DNA from: Pseudomonadota bacterium
GTDB lineage: Bacteria; Pseudomonadota; Gammaproteobacteria; Burkholderiales; UBA9220
Length of the DNA stretch: 64,000 bases
Assembly (NCBI GenBank): GCA_021845865.1
Contig: JAJZVC010000007.1
Span: 1 to 64,000 of the forward strand
Reading direction: 5' to 3'
Made by a program: the position numbers and the translations under genes. Positions 1 through 8,536 of the stretch are shown piece by piece. Under the pieces are notes generated by a model that made no database searches, was not told the origin of the DNA, and saw only the letters and a list, made by a program, of their open reading frames with translations. Position 1 is the first letter of the stretch. Every line of letters starts with the position of its first letter.

Positions 1-104
1 TCAAAAGCTACTATTACTTCGCCAATTCCACCGAGCCCAACACCACCCGCGTCATCTTCTCCGGCGGCAACGTCAGCGACATCAAGCGGGAGCGGAAATT
101 CTGA
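1..104 (+). CDS. 3' end of an unidentified protein (partial)
   Basis: An open frame enters from the left edge (codons begin at base 3) and stops with TGA at 102-104. The visible 33 residues contain SYYYFANSTEPNTTR and end in SDIKRERKF. Codon use fits the neighbouring coding DNA and no stop occurs in the fragment, so a C-terminus is likely. I do not recognise the family and no function is proposed. An 82-base gap with no strong promoter follows before the next gene. Confidence 0.45.
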   Translation, partial: KSYYYFANSTEPNTTRVIFSGGNVSDIKRERKF

Positions 105-186
105 CCCCGGCTCCCTGCACGCCCGCCGAATTGCCCCGAAGAACCGCCGGCAGTATTCTCCCCTTCCCCCATCCCAGTGAAATGCC

Positions 187-1263
187 ATGAAATATTTCCT
201 TGCCGAAAACCCCATCGCCCTCGCCATCCTTGCCGGCCTCGCCGCCTTTTTTCTCGAACACGCCGCCGTGGATAGTGGCGGAGCGGGATTGTGGGCCCTG
301 TTCGGGATGCTGCTGGCGGCCATCGTCGGCGTGGCGTTCCGCGTCGCCCACCATGCGGAAGTACTGGCGCTGCGCCTAGGGGAGCCCTTCGGCACCCTGA
401 TCCTGACCCTGTCGGCGGTGGCGGTGGAGGTGGTGATCCTGGTGGTGATGATGTTGAACCATCCCAACCCCACCCTGGCGCGGGACACGGTATTCTCGGC
501 CATCATGCTGGACATCAACGGCATCCTGGGCATCGCTGCCGTATTGGGGGGGCTAATCCACGGCAGCCAGAAGTACAACCTGTCCTCCGCCAACTCCTAC
601 ATCGCCATGCTGCTGGTGGCCCTGGGCATCGGCATGTTCATCCCGGACTTCGTCCCCGAGGAAGCGTGGGTTACCTACTCCGCCTTCTCGGTAGTCATCA
701 TGGGCGTGCTGTACTTGGCCTTCCTACGCCTGCAGACGGTGGAGCACCGCCAGTTCTTCGAGTACGGCAGCGACTTGGACAAGGAAGTCCACGACACCGA
801 GGGTAGCCCAAACTGGCTCCACGGCGTGATATTGGTGGGCGCGGTGGCGCTGATCGGCTTCCTGTCGGAAATCCTGGCGGTACTACTGGACGCGGGTTTG
901 GAAGGTTCCACTCTGCCCAAGGCCCTGCCGGCGGTAATCGTGGCGGGCATCTCCGCCAGCCCGGAAATTCTCACCGCCCTCAAGGCCGCCCGCCACGACC
1001 GCATGCAGACCGCCATGAACATCGCCCTGGGGGCGTCCCTGGCCACCGTGCTGCTGACCCTGCCGGTGATCGAAGGCATCGCCCTGTTCACCGGCGAGCG
1101 CATCGTCATGGCCCTCACCCCGGTCCAGGCGGGGATGCTGCTGCTCACCCTGCTGGCGGCCATGAACAACCTCCACGACGGGGAGAGCAACGCCATCGAG
1201 GGCATGAGCCACTTCGCCCTGTTCGCGGCCTTCGTGGCGCTGGTATTGACGGGGGTGGTTTAG
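187..1263 (+). CDS. ChaA/y4hA-like calcium (cation):proton antiporter
   Basis: A 358-residue multi-spanning membrane protein of the CaCA exchanger superfamily. The two alpha-repeats are visible: GEPFGTLILTLSA at about residues 65-77 and an SPE-containing segment at 258-260 followed by LGASLAT. These acidic repeats form the ion pathway in the family. Proton-driven export of Ca2+ (possibly Na+ or K+) across the inner membrane is inferred from family membership. A paralogue with the same layout lies at 17428-18549. The stop codon interlocks with that of the convergent EamA gene (1260-1263), leaving no room for a terminator. The ATG at 187 gives the usual family length. Confidence 0.85.
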   Translation: MKYFLAENPIALAILAGLAAFFLEHAAVDSGGAGLWALFGMLLAAIVGVAFRVAHHAEVLALRLGEPFGTLILTLSAVAVEVVILVVMMLNHPNPTLARDTVFSAIMLDINGILGIAAVLGGLIHGSQKYNLSSANSYIAMLLVALGIGMFIPDFVPEEAWVTYSAFSVVIMGVLYLAFLRLQTVEHRQFFEYGSDLDKEVHDTEGSPNWLHGVILVGAVALIGFLSEILAVLLDAGLEGSTLPKALPAVIVAGISASPEILTALKAARHDRMQTAMNIALGASLATVLLTLPVIEGIALFTGERIVMALTPVQAGMLLLTLLAAMNNLHDGESNAIEGMSHFALFAAFVALVLTGVV

Positions 1264-2105
1264 GCCGCGCGCCGCCGGCTCAGCACCACCAGGGCGATAC
1301 CGCCGAGGATGGCCGTGGAAGCGAAAACCAGCCGCGGCGTAATCGGCTCGTTGAGAAACAGAACGCCGCCCATGGCCGCGATCACCGGCACGCTGAGCTG
1401 GACGGTGGCGGCGCTGGTGGCGGTGAGCCCCCGCAAGGCGGCGTACCAGATGGCATAGCCGGCGCCGGAAGCGAGGGCCCCGGACAGCACGGCGTACCCC
1501 AGGCCGGCCCAATCCAGCCGCAACCAGGGCAAGGCGGCCAGCGCCAAGGCCAGACCCAGCGGGGCAGCCCGGAGGAAGTTGCCCGCCGTCGCGCCCAGAG
1601 GATTGGTAATGCCCCGTCCCCGCAGGGAATACACTCCCCAGGCGATGCCGGCAACCAGCATCAGCACGGAACCACCCAGCGGCGGCGCCGACAACCCCGG
1701 CAGCATCAGATAACCGAGCCCTCCCAGGGCGAGCGCCAGACCGATGCTCTGACGCGCTCCGAAGCGTTCACCGCCCCGCAGGCCGGCGAGAATCATGGTG
1801 GCCTGCACGGCGCCGAACAGCAGCAGAGCCCCCGTGCCGGCGGGCAGCGTGACGTAGGCGAAGGAAAACGCGGCGGCGTAGGCGAACAGGGCCAGCGCCG
1901 ACGGCCAGCTGCCCTCCATCCCCCTCGCGCCGCCGCGCAGGCTGACGATCAGCCACAGGGCAAAGGCCCCGGAGGCCAGGCGCACGGCGGTGAAGCTGGC
2001 GGCGTCGATACCGGTCTGCTTGAGGGCGAGGCGGCAGAGAATGGAATTGGCCGCGAAAGCGGTCAGGGTAACGAGGGTCAGCGGAAAAACGGTGGCACGG
2101 CGCAT
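1260..2105 (-). CDS. EamA (DMT) family transporter
   Basis: A 281-residue hydrophobic protein with about ten predicted membrane segments in two similar halves, the duplicated EamA layout of drug/metabolite transporters. The start is the ATG at 2105, whose product begins MRRATVFPLTLVTLTAF. That codon shares one base with the hrpA stop (TGATG), so translation is probably coupled. The substrate cannot be read from sequence. The gene is distal to hrpA on the same strand and converges with the ChaA-like gene. Confidence 0.85.
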   Translation of the reverse strand: MRRATVFPLTLVTLTAFAANSILCRLALKQTGIDAASFTAVRLASGAFALWLIVSLRGGARGMEGSWPSALALFAYAAAFSFAYVTLPAGTGALLLFGAVQATMILAGLRGGERFGARQSIGLALALGGLGYLMLPGLSAPPLGGSVLMLVAGIAWGVYSLRGRGITNPLGATAGNFLRAAPLGLALALAALPWLRLDWAGLGYAVLSGALASGAGYAIWYAALRGLTATSAATVQLSVPVIAAMGGVLFLNEPITPRLVFASTAILGGIALVVLSRRRAA

Positions 2106-5100
2106 CAGGGCTTGATCTCGCCCCAGGCCTTCTCCAGCCGCTTGTAGGAAACCGGATAGGGCGTGCGCAGCTCCTGGGCGAACAGGGACACCCGCAGCTC
2201 CTCCAGCATCCAGCGGAATTCCTCCAGCTTGGGGTCGCCGATGCCCGCCTTGCGGTGCTTTTCCCGCCGCGCCTCGAGCTTGTCCCACCACTCCTTGAGG
2301 CTGACGGCGTGCTTGGCGTCGCGGTCGGCGTTGCCGGGGTATTTCTCGATGCGCTTGAGCATCGCCTTCAGGTAGCGGGGCAGGTGCTGCAGGTGGGTCC
2401 AGGGCGTCTCCGCGAGGAAGCCCTTATGCACTAGGCGAGCCAATTGCTCCTTGAGGTCCTGGGCCAGGGGATAGGGCAGCTTGCCGGAGAGCTTGGCCTG
2501 GAGGGCGTGGTGGTCCTCCAGCACCGAGGCGGCGAGCTTGGCGGCGGCTTCGGTCACCGCCGGCAGGCGGGCGCGGGCCCGGTCCCGCTGGTTGTGGAAG
2601 GCCTTTTCGCTGCGGGGCGGTTCGTCGTCGCCGAGGAAGGCGCGGTCGGTGATGGCGGTGAGCAGGTCCTCGCGGAAGTCGTCCGGGCTTTCGATGGTCC
2701 GGGCCAGGAGGGCCAGCTGGGTGAAATTGGGCAGGTTCTTTTCCAACTGCTTCATCTGCTCCTTGAGGGACAGCCGCAGCAGGCGGCGCACGCCGCCCCG
2801 CATGTCCCGGGCCGCCGCTTCCGGGGTGTCCAGCAGCAGGATGGCGACGGAATCCCCCATGTCCACCAGGGCGGGGAAGCCGGTGAGGGAGTGCCCACCC
2901 CGGCTGAAGGAAAGCTTCTCCGGCAAGTCGCCGAAGTCCCAACTGGTGACGCCCTCCCGCTCGAAGTCGCTCTCCGGCCCCTTGGCGAAGGTCATCTGGG
3001 CGGCTTGGCCGAGCTTGCCCCGCAGCTCCGCCAGGTCGCGGCCGGAGGCCAGCTCCTGGCCGGCGTCGTCCACCACCCGGTAGTGCATCTTCAGGTGCTC
3101 GGGCAGTTCCACGCCCTCCCAGGCGTCGGGGGGCACATCCTGGCTTGTACGGCGCTTGATGTGGGCGGCGAGGGCGGCGGTGAGCGCCCCCTCGCCGAAT
3201 TTCACCGCCTCCAGGGCGCCGGTGACGAACTCGGGCACCGGCACGCACAGGCGCCGCAGCTGCTTGGGCAGGCCCTTGGCCAGGGCGGTGACCTTCTCCC
3301 GCGCCATGCCGGGCACCAGCCAGGCGCAACGGACCTCGTCCACCTTGTTGAGGAGGTGCAGGGGCACGGTGAGGGTGACGCCGTCCAGCGGGTGGCCGGG
3401 CTCAAAGCGGTAGGTGAGCGGACACTCCACGCCGCCCACGGCCAGGGTCTTGGGGAACAGGGTTTCGGTGACGCCCTCGGCGCCGTGGCGCATCAGGTCG
3501 TCCCGGCTCATGAACAGCAGCCTGGGGGTGTCCTTTTCCGCCTCCCGGCGCCAGCGCTCGAAGGCGGCGCCGTTGTGCATGTCCGCCGGGATGCGGGCGT
3601 CGTAGAAGGCCACCATGCGTTCCTCGTCCACCAGCACGTCCTGGCGGCGGGACTTGTGCTCCAGCTCCTGCACTTCCTCCACCAGCTGGCGGTTGTGCTC
3701 GAAGAAGGGGGCGCGGGTGTCGTAGTTGCCTTCCACTAGGGCCTGGCGGATGAAGATGTCGCGGGCCTCTTTCGGATTCAGGGGGCCGTAGTGGATCTTG
3801 CGCCGGGGGATAAGGGTGAGGCCGTAGAGGGTGACCCGCTCGTAACCCGCCACCCGGGCGCCGGTCTTTTCCCAGTGGGGGTCGAAGTAGTGGCGCTTCA
3901 CCAGGTGAGGACCCACTTTCTCCAGCCACTCGGGCTCGATGCGGGCCATGCAGCGGGCGAAGAGCTTGGTGGTCTCCACCAGTTCCGCGGCCATGACCCA
4001 CTTGGGGCCCTTCTTCTTGAACACCGACGAGGGGTGGGCGGTGAACTTGATGCCCCGGGCGCCGGCGTAGACGCCCTCCTCCTCGGTCTTCACCCCCACG
4101 TTGCCCAGGAGGCCCGCCAGGAGGGCGCGGTGAATTTCATCGTAGCCCGCCGGGGTTTCGTTGGGGCGGAAGCCCATTTCGGTCACCACCGCCTGGAGCT
4201 GGTGGTGAATGTCGATCCACTCCCGCATCCGCACGTAGGACAGGAAGTGGTCGTGGCACAGGTTGATGAGCTTGCGGTTGGACTTCTTGTGCTCCACCGC
4301 CTCCTGGTAGAAAGCCCACAGCTTCAGGTAGGCGAGAAAGTCCGAGCGCTCGTCGCTGAAATGGCGGTGGGCGTTGTCCGCCGCCCCGGCCCGCTCCATG
4401 GGGCGCATCCGGGGGTCGGGCACGGAGAGGGCGGCGGCGATCACCAGCACTTCGGTCAGGCAGTTCTCTTCCTTCGCCGCCAGCAGCATGCGCCCCACCT
4501 TGGGGTCGATGGGCAGCTTGGCGAGCTGGTCCCCCAGGGGGGTGAGCGTTCGCTCCTCGGTCACCGCGCCCAGTTCGTTGAGGAGCTGGTAGCCGTCGGC
4601 CACCGCCTTGGGGGCGGGAGGCTCGAGGAAAGGGAAGGCCTCCACGTCCCCCAGGCGCAGGGACGCCATGCGCAGGATGACGGCCGCCAGGGAAGTGCGC
4701 AGGATTTCCGGGTCGGTGTAGGGCGGGCGGGCGGCGAACTCGGCCTCGGAATAGAGGCGCACGCAGACGCCGCTCGCCACCCGGCCGCAGCGGCCGGAGC
4801 GCTGGTTGGCGGCGGCCTGGGAAATCTTCTCGATTTGCAGCTGCTGCACCTTGTTGCGGTAGCTGTAGCGGTTGATGCGGGCCAGGCCGGGGTCGATGAC
4901 GTAGCGGATGCCCGGCACGGTGAGCGAGGTTTCCGCCACGTTGGTGGCGAGCACGATGCGCCGCCGGCCCGAGGGCTGGAATACCCGTTCCTGCTCGGAA
5001 GCCGACTGGCGGGCGAACAGGGGCAGGATTTCGGTGCCCGGCGGGTGGTGCTTCCTCAGCAGTTCGGCGGTGTCGCGGATTTCCCGCTCGCCAGGGAGGA

Positions 5101-5995
5101 ACACCAGCACGTCCCCGAGCCCCAGGCGGGACACCTCGTCCACGGCGTCGACGATGGCCTGCTCCATGTCGATTTCCTGCTCGTCCTCGTCCTTGGCCTC
5201 CACCGGGCGGTAGCGGATTTCCACCGGGTGGGGGCGGCCCGACACCTCCACCACCGGGGCGCCGTCGAAGTGCCGGGAGAAGCGTTCCGCGTCGATGGTG
5301 GCGGAGGTGATGATGACCTTCAGGTCCGGCCGCCGGGGCAATAAACGCTTCAAATAACCGAGGAGGAAATCGATGTTGAGGCTGCGCTCGTGGGCCTCGT
5401 CGATGATGATGGTGTCGTAGGCCAGGAGCAGGGGGTCGCCCTGGGTTTCCGCCAGCAGGATGCCGTCGGTCATCAGCTTGAGATAGGTGTCTTCCGACAG
5501 CTTGTCCTGGAAGCGCACCTTGTAGCCGACGGCGTGGCCGAGGGGGCTTTTCAGCTCGCTCGCCACCCGGTTGGCGATGGAGCGGGCCGCCACCCTCCTC
5601 GGCTGGGTGTGGCCGATAAGGCCCGCCACGCCCCGTTTCAGGTCCAGGCAGATTTTCGGCAGCTGGGTGGTTTTGCCCGAGCCGGTCTCGCCGCAGACGA
5701 TGACCACTTGGTGGTCGCGTATCACGGCGGCGAGCTCCTCCCGCCGCTGATTGACCGGCAGGTCCTCGTCGTAATCGGGGCGGGGCAGATTCGCCAGACG
5801 GCGGGCATAGGACGCCTGGGATGCCCGCAGGCGCTCCGTCCACTGCTTTTCCAGCCGGTCCACGGGCTTGCCGGCCTGCCGACGCTCCCGCAGGCGGCGT
5901 CCTTCCTGGACGAGGACATGACGGTCCCGGGCCAGGCAAGCGTCGAGGGCAGCGGAATCGGTATCGGAACGGGGCACGTAACAGGCGGAATTCAT
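2105..5995 (-). CDS. hrpA: ATP-dependent RNA helicase HrpA
   Basis: A DEAH-box helicase of 1296 residues, the usual full length of proteobacterial HrpA. Walker A is GETGSGKT at about residues 102-109 and the DEAH box lies at about 199-202 in IIIDEAHERS. Helicase-C, HA2, OB-fold and a long C-terminal HrpA domain follow. The family unwinds RNA and is linked to mRNA processing and rescue of collided ribosomes in E. coli. I prefer the ATG at 5995 (MNSACYVPRSD): the ATG seven codons upstream (6016) lies at or above a TATAAT (6008-6013), so it would not be in a transcript from that promoter. The gene is followed directly by the EamA transporter. Confidence 0.95.
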   Translation of the reverse strand: MNSACYVPRSDTDSAALDACLARDRHVLVQEGRRLRERRQAGKPVDRLEKQWTERLRASQASYARRLANLPRPDYDEDLPVNQRREELAAVIRDHQVVIVCGETGSGKTTQLPKICLDLKRGVAGLIGHTQPRRVAARSIANRVASELKSPLGHAVGYKVRFQDKLSEDTYLKLMTDGILLAETQGDPLLLAYDTIIIDEAHERSLNIDFLLGYLKRLLPRRPDLKVIITSATIDAERFSRHFDGAPVVEVSGRPHPVEIRYRPVEAKDEDEQEIDMEQAIVDAVDEVSRLGLGDVLVFLPGEREIRDTAELLRKHHPPGTEILPLFARQSASEQERVFQPSGRRRIVLATNVAETSLTVPGIRYVIDPGLARINRYSYRNKVQQLQIEKISQAAANQRSGRCGRVASGVCVRLYSEAEFAARPPYTDPEILRTSLAAVILRMASLRLGDVEAFPFLEPPAPKAVADGYQLLNELGAVTEERTLTPLGDQLAKLPIDPKVGRMLLAAKEENCLTEVLVIAAALSVPDPRMRPMERAGAADNAHRHFSDERSDFLAYLKLWAFYQEAVEHKKSNRKLINLCHDHFLSYVRMREWIDIHHQLQAVVTEMGFRPNETPAGYDEIHRALLAGLLGNVGVKTEEEGVYAGARGIKFTAHPSSVFKKKGPKWVMAAELVETTKLFARCMARIEPEWLEKVGPHLVKRHYFDPHWEKTGARVAGYERVTLYGLTLIPRRKIHYGPLNPKEARDIFIRQALVEGNYDTRAPFFEHNRQLVEEVQELEHKSRRQDVLVDEERMVAFYDARIPADMHNGAAFERWRREAEKDTPRLLFMSRDDLMRHGAEGVTETLFPKTLAVGGVECPLTYRFEPGHPLDGVTLTVPLHLLNKVDEVRCAWLVPGMAREKVTALAKGLPKQLRRLCVPVPEFVTGALEAVKFGEGALTAALAAHIKRRTSQDVPPDAWEGVELPEHLKMHYRVVDDAGQELASGRDLAELRGKLGQAAQMTFAKGPESDFEREGVTSWDFGDLPEKLSFSRGGHSLTGFPALVDMGDSVAILLLDTPEAAARDMRGGVRRLLRLSLKEQMKQLEKNLPNFTQLALLARTIESPDDFREDLLTAITDRAFLGDDEPPRSEKAFHNQRDRARARLPAVTEAAAKLAASVLEDHHALQAKLSGKLPYPLAQDLKEQLARLVHKGFLAETPWTHLQHLPRYLKAMLKRIEKYPGNADRDAKHAVSLKEWWDKLEARREKHRKAGIGDPKLEEFRWMLEELRVSLFAQELRTPYPVSYKRLEKAWGEIKP

Positions 5996-6007
5996 TAGGG
6001 AAGGCGG

Positions 6008-6013
6008 ATTATA
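6008..6013 (-). promoter_or_regulatory. putative -10 box of hrpA, very close to the start codon
   Basis: TATAAT on the minus strand ends 12 bases before the hrpA ATG at 5995. That would give a 5' UTR of only about six bases. No good -35 hexamer and no Shine-Dalgarno are visible. Confidence 0.4.
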
Positions 6014-6068
6014 CACGGCCTGGCCGGCCGCCTCTTCCTCTCGCGGCGAAAGTAGATTTAAAAAATAG

Positions 6069-6097
6069 TTGACAGTTAGACTAAGTCTTTATAGTAT
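6069..6097 (+). promoter_or_regulatory. promoter of the tusE-like gene with internal palindrome
   Basis: TTGACA at 6069-6074 is a perfect -35. The -10 is either TATAGT (6090-6095, spacer 15) or TAGTAT (6092-6097, spacer 17). Between them lies a perfect inverted repeat, AGACT-A-AGTCT, at 6078-6088, placed where a repressor would block polymerase. AT content is far above the surroundings. Confidence 0.6.
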
Positions 6098-6163
6098 TCG
6101 TACTCAAGAAAGCCGATTATTTTAATCGGGTAATTCGCAGCATACCTGTTTAAGGAGAAAACT

Positions 6164-6496
6164 ATGAGCCTCAACGTCAACGGTACCGAAATCCAAACCG
6201 ATCCCGAAGGCTACCTGGCCAATCTGGACGAGTGGAACGAGGATGTCGCTCAAGCCCTCGCCGACCGCGATGGGCTGGCTCTCGGCGACTCCCACTGGCA
6301 GATCATCAACTTCATGCGCCAATACTTCCTCGAATACGGCACGGCCCCCAACCTGCGCATTCTGCAGAAGGCCCTGAAAGAGGAGTTCGGCGAAGAATGG
6401 GGCGACAAGAAGTTCCTCTTCAACCTGTTCCCCTACGGTCCCGCCAAGCAGGCCGGCCGCTACGCGGGCACCCCCAAGCCCACGGGCTGCGTATAA
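6164..6496 (+). CDS. tusE: TusE/DsrC-like sulfur-relay protein
   Basis: A 110-residue protein of the DsrC/TusE family, ending in PKPTGCV with the conserved penultimate cysteine (Cys109) that carries persulfide sulfur. The second cysteine of true DsrC, about ten residues earlier in a QACR context, is glycine here (KQAGRYAG). It is therefore of the TusE type that hands sulfur to MnmA for 2-thiolation of tRNA wobble uridine, rather than a partner of sulfite reductase. No tusBCD or dsr genes are in the window. AAGGAG precedes the ATG by seven bases. The gene is monocistronic, with a strong promoter at 6069 and a terminator at 6531. Confidence 0.85.
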   Translation: MSLNVNGTEIQTDPEGYLANLDEWNEDVAQALADRDGLALGDSHWQIINFMRQYFLEYGTAPNLRILQKALKEEFGEEWGDKKFLFNLFPYGPAKQAGRYAGTPKPTGCV

Positions 6497-6530
6497 GTTT
6501 CTCTCTCCAAGTAGTAACCATCCCCTCTTT

Positions 6531-6562
6531 GGGAGCGGCCGCAACGGCGCTCCCATTTTTTT
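6531..6562 (+). terminator. intrinsic terminator after tusE
   Basis: The stem GGGAGCG/CGCTCCC (6531-6537 with 6548-6554) is followed by a run of seven T. It closes the tusE transcript. The next 100 bases, to 6663, hold no gene I can support. Confidence 0.75.
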
Positions 6563-6663
6563 GCCCGCAAAAAGCCCACCCCTTGCTTGAAATCCCGGCG
6601 CCGAGGCCTGCCCCGGGGCCGCATCCCCGCCGCGCGGGGGACCTGCTCCGCCCTTCGAGGACG

Positions 6664-7329
6664 CTACTTGTTGTGGATATAGCGGACGTCGTCGAAGGTG
6701 GAAACCCAGGCGGGGCGGTAGGCCACCATCAGGGACATCACCATGCCGGACAGCATGGCCTCCGACCAGCCGAGAAGGATGAAGTACGGCAGGTAGTCGT
6801 GCAGCAGGTATTCCACCTTGTAAGCGCCGGAGAGGCCGAGCACGAGAGTGGCCGCCAGCCCGCAGACCGCCAAGGAAGCCGCGGCGCCGAAAAAGGCGTT
6901 GACGAAGATGTAGAGGAAGTAGTTGTTGGGCAGACGCTTGTCGGCGTTGTAGTAGATGGCATAGCTCAACCACGCCGGCAACGCCCCCATCAGCAGCACG
7001 TTGAGGGAATAGCTCTCCCACCCGGCACCGCCATTGAGGGTGATGGCGGCGACGACGACGGCCATGCCGAGGGTGGCGAGATGGGGGCCCACCATCAGGG
7101 TCAGCACCGTGGCCCCCAGCATGTGGAAGTTGAGCCCCGGCCGGACTCCCGCCTTGATGCTCCAGATGCCCATCAGGAACACGCAGGTCCCCAGCCAGAC
7201 GTTCAGCTGGGTGGAATCCTTGAGGCGCCGCCAGGGGGCGCGCAGCACCGCCATGCCAAGCACCAGGGCGAGCAGGCCGTGCCCTGCCCATAGCCATTCG
7301 GCGCCAAACAGCGCATCCGGCAGATTCAT
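6664..7329 (-). CDS. CbiM-like membrane protein (ECF permease family), orphan
   Basis: A 221-residue protein with about six membrane segments, resembling CbiM/NikM, the substrate-binding permease of ECF cobalt/nickel transporters. It begins MNLPDALFGAEW; classical CbiM begins MHIPDG, with His2 chelating the metal. Here residue 2 is Asn, so metal binding may be altered or lost. A conserved-looking NFHMLGAT segment is kept. No CbiN, CbiQ or CbiO partner lies nearby, and a BtuCD-like transporter lies 1.6 kb away on the other strand. Metal or vitamin B12-related transport is only an inference from the family. Confidence 0.7.
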   Translation of the reverse strand: MNLPDALFGAEWLWAGHGLLALVLGMAVLRAPWRRLKDSTQLNVWLGTCVFLMGIWSIKAGVRPGLNFHMLGATVLTLMVGPHLATLGMAVVVAAITLNGGAGWESYSLNVLLMGALPAWLSYAIYYNADKRLPNNYFLYIFVNAFFGAAASLAVCGLAATLVLGLSGAYKVEYLLHDYLPYFILLGWSEAMLSGMVMSLMVAYRPAWVSTFDDVRYIHNK

Positions 7330-7443
7330 CGCTCCCCTCGCAGAAGTATTAGAGTTTGCTGATTCTACGCCAAGCGGCGCGGATTTTTAACTAGGCGCCT
7401 ATTTCAGGCGGGGTTATGAAACCTACTGAAACAGGCTCTCAGG

Positions 7444-7470
7444 TATAATCCTAGGCCATTGAAAAGGAGA
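7444..7470 (+). promoter_or_regulatory. -10 box and ribosome binding site of the HAD hydrolase
   Basis: TATAAT at 7444-7449 and an AAGGAG-type site at 7464-7469 lie just upstream of the GTG at 7477. They decide that start against an in-frame TTG at 7459. No clear -35 is visible. Confidence 0.5.
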
Positions 7471-7476
7471 CACTTC

Positions 7477-8139
7477 GTGAAGCTGGCATTATTCGATCTG
7501 GACAACACCCTCCTCGGCGGCGACAGCGACTTCGAATGGGCGCAGTTCCTCATCGGCCAGGGCGTCCTCGACCGGGAAGTGTACGAGGCCCGCAACCAGG
7601 AATTCTACGACCAGTACAAGGCCGGCACCCTGGACATCCACGAATTCCTCGATTTCCAGCTCAAGCCCCTGTCCCGCCATTCCCGCAGCCAGCTGGACGC
7701 TTGGCATGAAAAGTTCATGGCCGGCAGCATCCGCCCCATTATCCTGCCCAAGGGCCGCGACCTCATCGCCGACCACCAGCGGCAAGGCCACGAATTGGTG
7801 ATCGTCACCGCCACCAACAGTTTCGTTACCACCCCCATCGCCCAAGAGCTGGGCGTGAGCCACCTGATCGCCACCGAACCGGAGCAGAACGGCGGCGAGT
7901 TCACCGGCAAGGTGGCGGGCACCCCCAGCTTCCGCGACGGCAAGGTGGCGCGCCTGGAACAATGGCTGCAAGCCCGCGGCTTGGGTTGGGACGACGTGGA
8001 AGAAAGCTGGTTCTACAGCGACTCCCTCAACGACCTTCCCCTCCTCTCCCGGGTCACCCACCCGGTAGCCGTGGACCCGGACGACACCCTGCGCGCCCAC
8101 GCCGCGCAAAATGGCTGGCAGGTGCTCAGTTTGAGATAA
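7477..8139 (+). CDS. HAD-IB family hydrolase (SerB-like phosphatase)
   Basis: A 220-residue HAD-superfamily phosphatase. The nucleophile motif DxDxT is in the first eleven residues (LFDLDNTLL, Asp7 and Asp9), followed by a helical cap, a motif II VTATNSF segment and a motif IV DSLNDLPLL segment. The family includes phosphoserine phosphatase and related small-molecule phosphatases; the actual substrate is unknown. The GTG start at 7477 follows an AGGAG site by seven bases. The gene looks monocistronic, with 64 bases before the nucleotidyltransferase gene. Confidence 0.85.
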   Translation: MKLALFDLDNTLLGGDSDFEWAQFLIGQGVLDREVYEARNQEFYDQYKAGTLDIHEFLDFQLKPLSRHSRSQLDAWHEKFMAGSIRPIILPKGRDLIADHQRQGHELVIVTATNSFVTTPIAQELGVSHLIATEPEQNGGEFTGKVAGTPSFRDGKVARLEQWLQARGLGWDDVEESWFYSDSLNDLPLLSRVTHPVAVDPDDTLRAHAAQNGWQVLSLR

Positions 8140-8203
8140 GTCGCACAAAGGTCCCATCTCGCCTACAATTCGCTCTGACATCATCCACTTACAGTCCGCC
8201 TCC

Positions 8204-8536
8204 ATGAACACGGTCACGCCCGAACTGCTGCAGGAAGCCACCCGCCGGCTGGTTGCCGAATTCCAGCCGGAGGAGGTAATCCTGTTCGGCTCCCGGGCAT
8301 GGGGAAAGCCCACGGCGGATAGCGACGTGGACCTTCTGGTTATCGTCCGGGACAGCACCGAGAAGCCCGTCAAACGCTCCATCCGCGCCCGCCGCAGTCT
8401 CAGCGACCTGCCGTTCGCAAAGGATGTTCTGGTCAAGACGCGGCACGAATTCGACCGCTATCGGAACATCAAGGCATCCCTTGAACATCGGATTTCCGAA
8501 CAAGGCCAAGTACTGTATGGACCAGGCCAAGGCTGA
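8204..8536 (+). CDS. MNT-type nucleotidyltransferase domain protein
   Basis: A 110-residue minimal nucleotidyltransferase. The motif GSRAWGK-x5-SDVDLLV provides GS at 29-30 and catalytic Asp41 and Asp43, and a third acidic residue lies near Asp74. It overlaps the HEPN gene by 20 bases. In HEPN/MNT modules the MNT protein acts as antitoxin, in studied HepT/MntA pairs by adding AMP to the HEPN toxin. That role is inferred here from the pairing. A TACAAT (8164-8169) may serve as its -10. Confidence 0.8.
   Translation: MNTVTPELLQEATRRLVAEFQPEEVILFGSRAWGKPTADSDVDLLVIVRDSTEKPVKRSIRARRSLSDLPFAKDVLVKTRHEFDRYRNIKASLEHRISEQGQVLYGPGQG

Noticed and set aside
3791..5344. Long plus-strand frame (517 codons) opposite hrpA
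   Set aside because: A GC-rich shadow of a strongly supported helicase gene; composition is His/Gly/Val-rich without any domain. The same applies to frames opposite the TPR gene (29857-31599), the dynamin gene (36244-38250) and ccoN (53248-54669).
6061..6100. IscR-type binding site in the tusE promoter
   Set aside because: The spacing of GACT/AGTC elements does not fit the IscR type 1 consensus; only a short perfect palindrome can be claimed.
6164..6496. True DsrC of dissimilatory sulfur metabolism
   Set aside because: The second conserved cysteine is missing and no dsr genes occur nearby.
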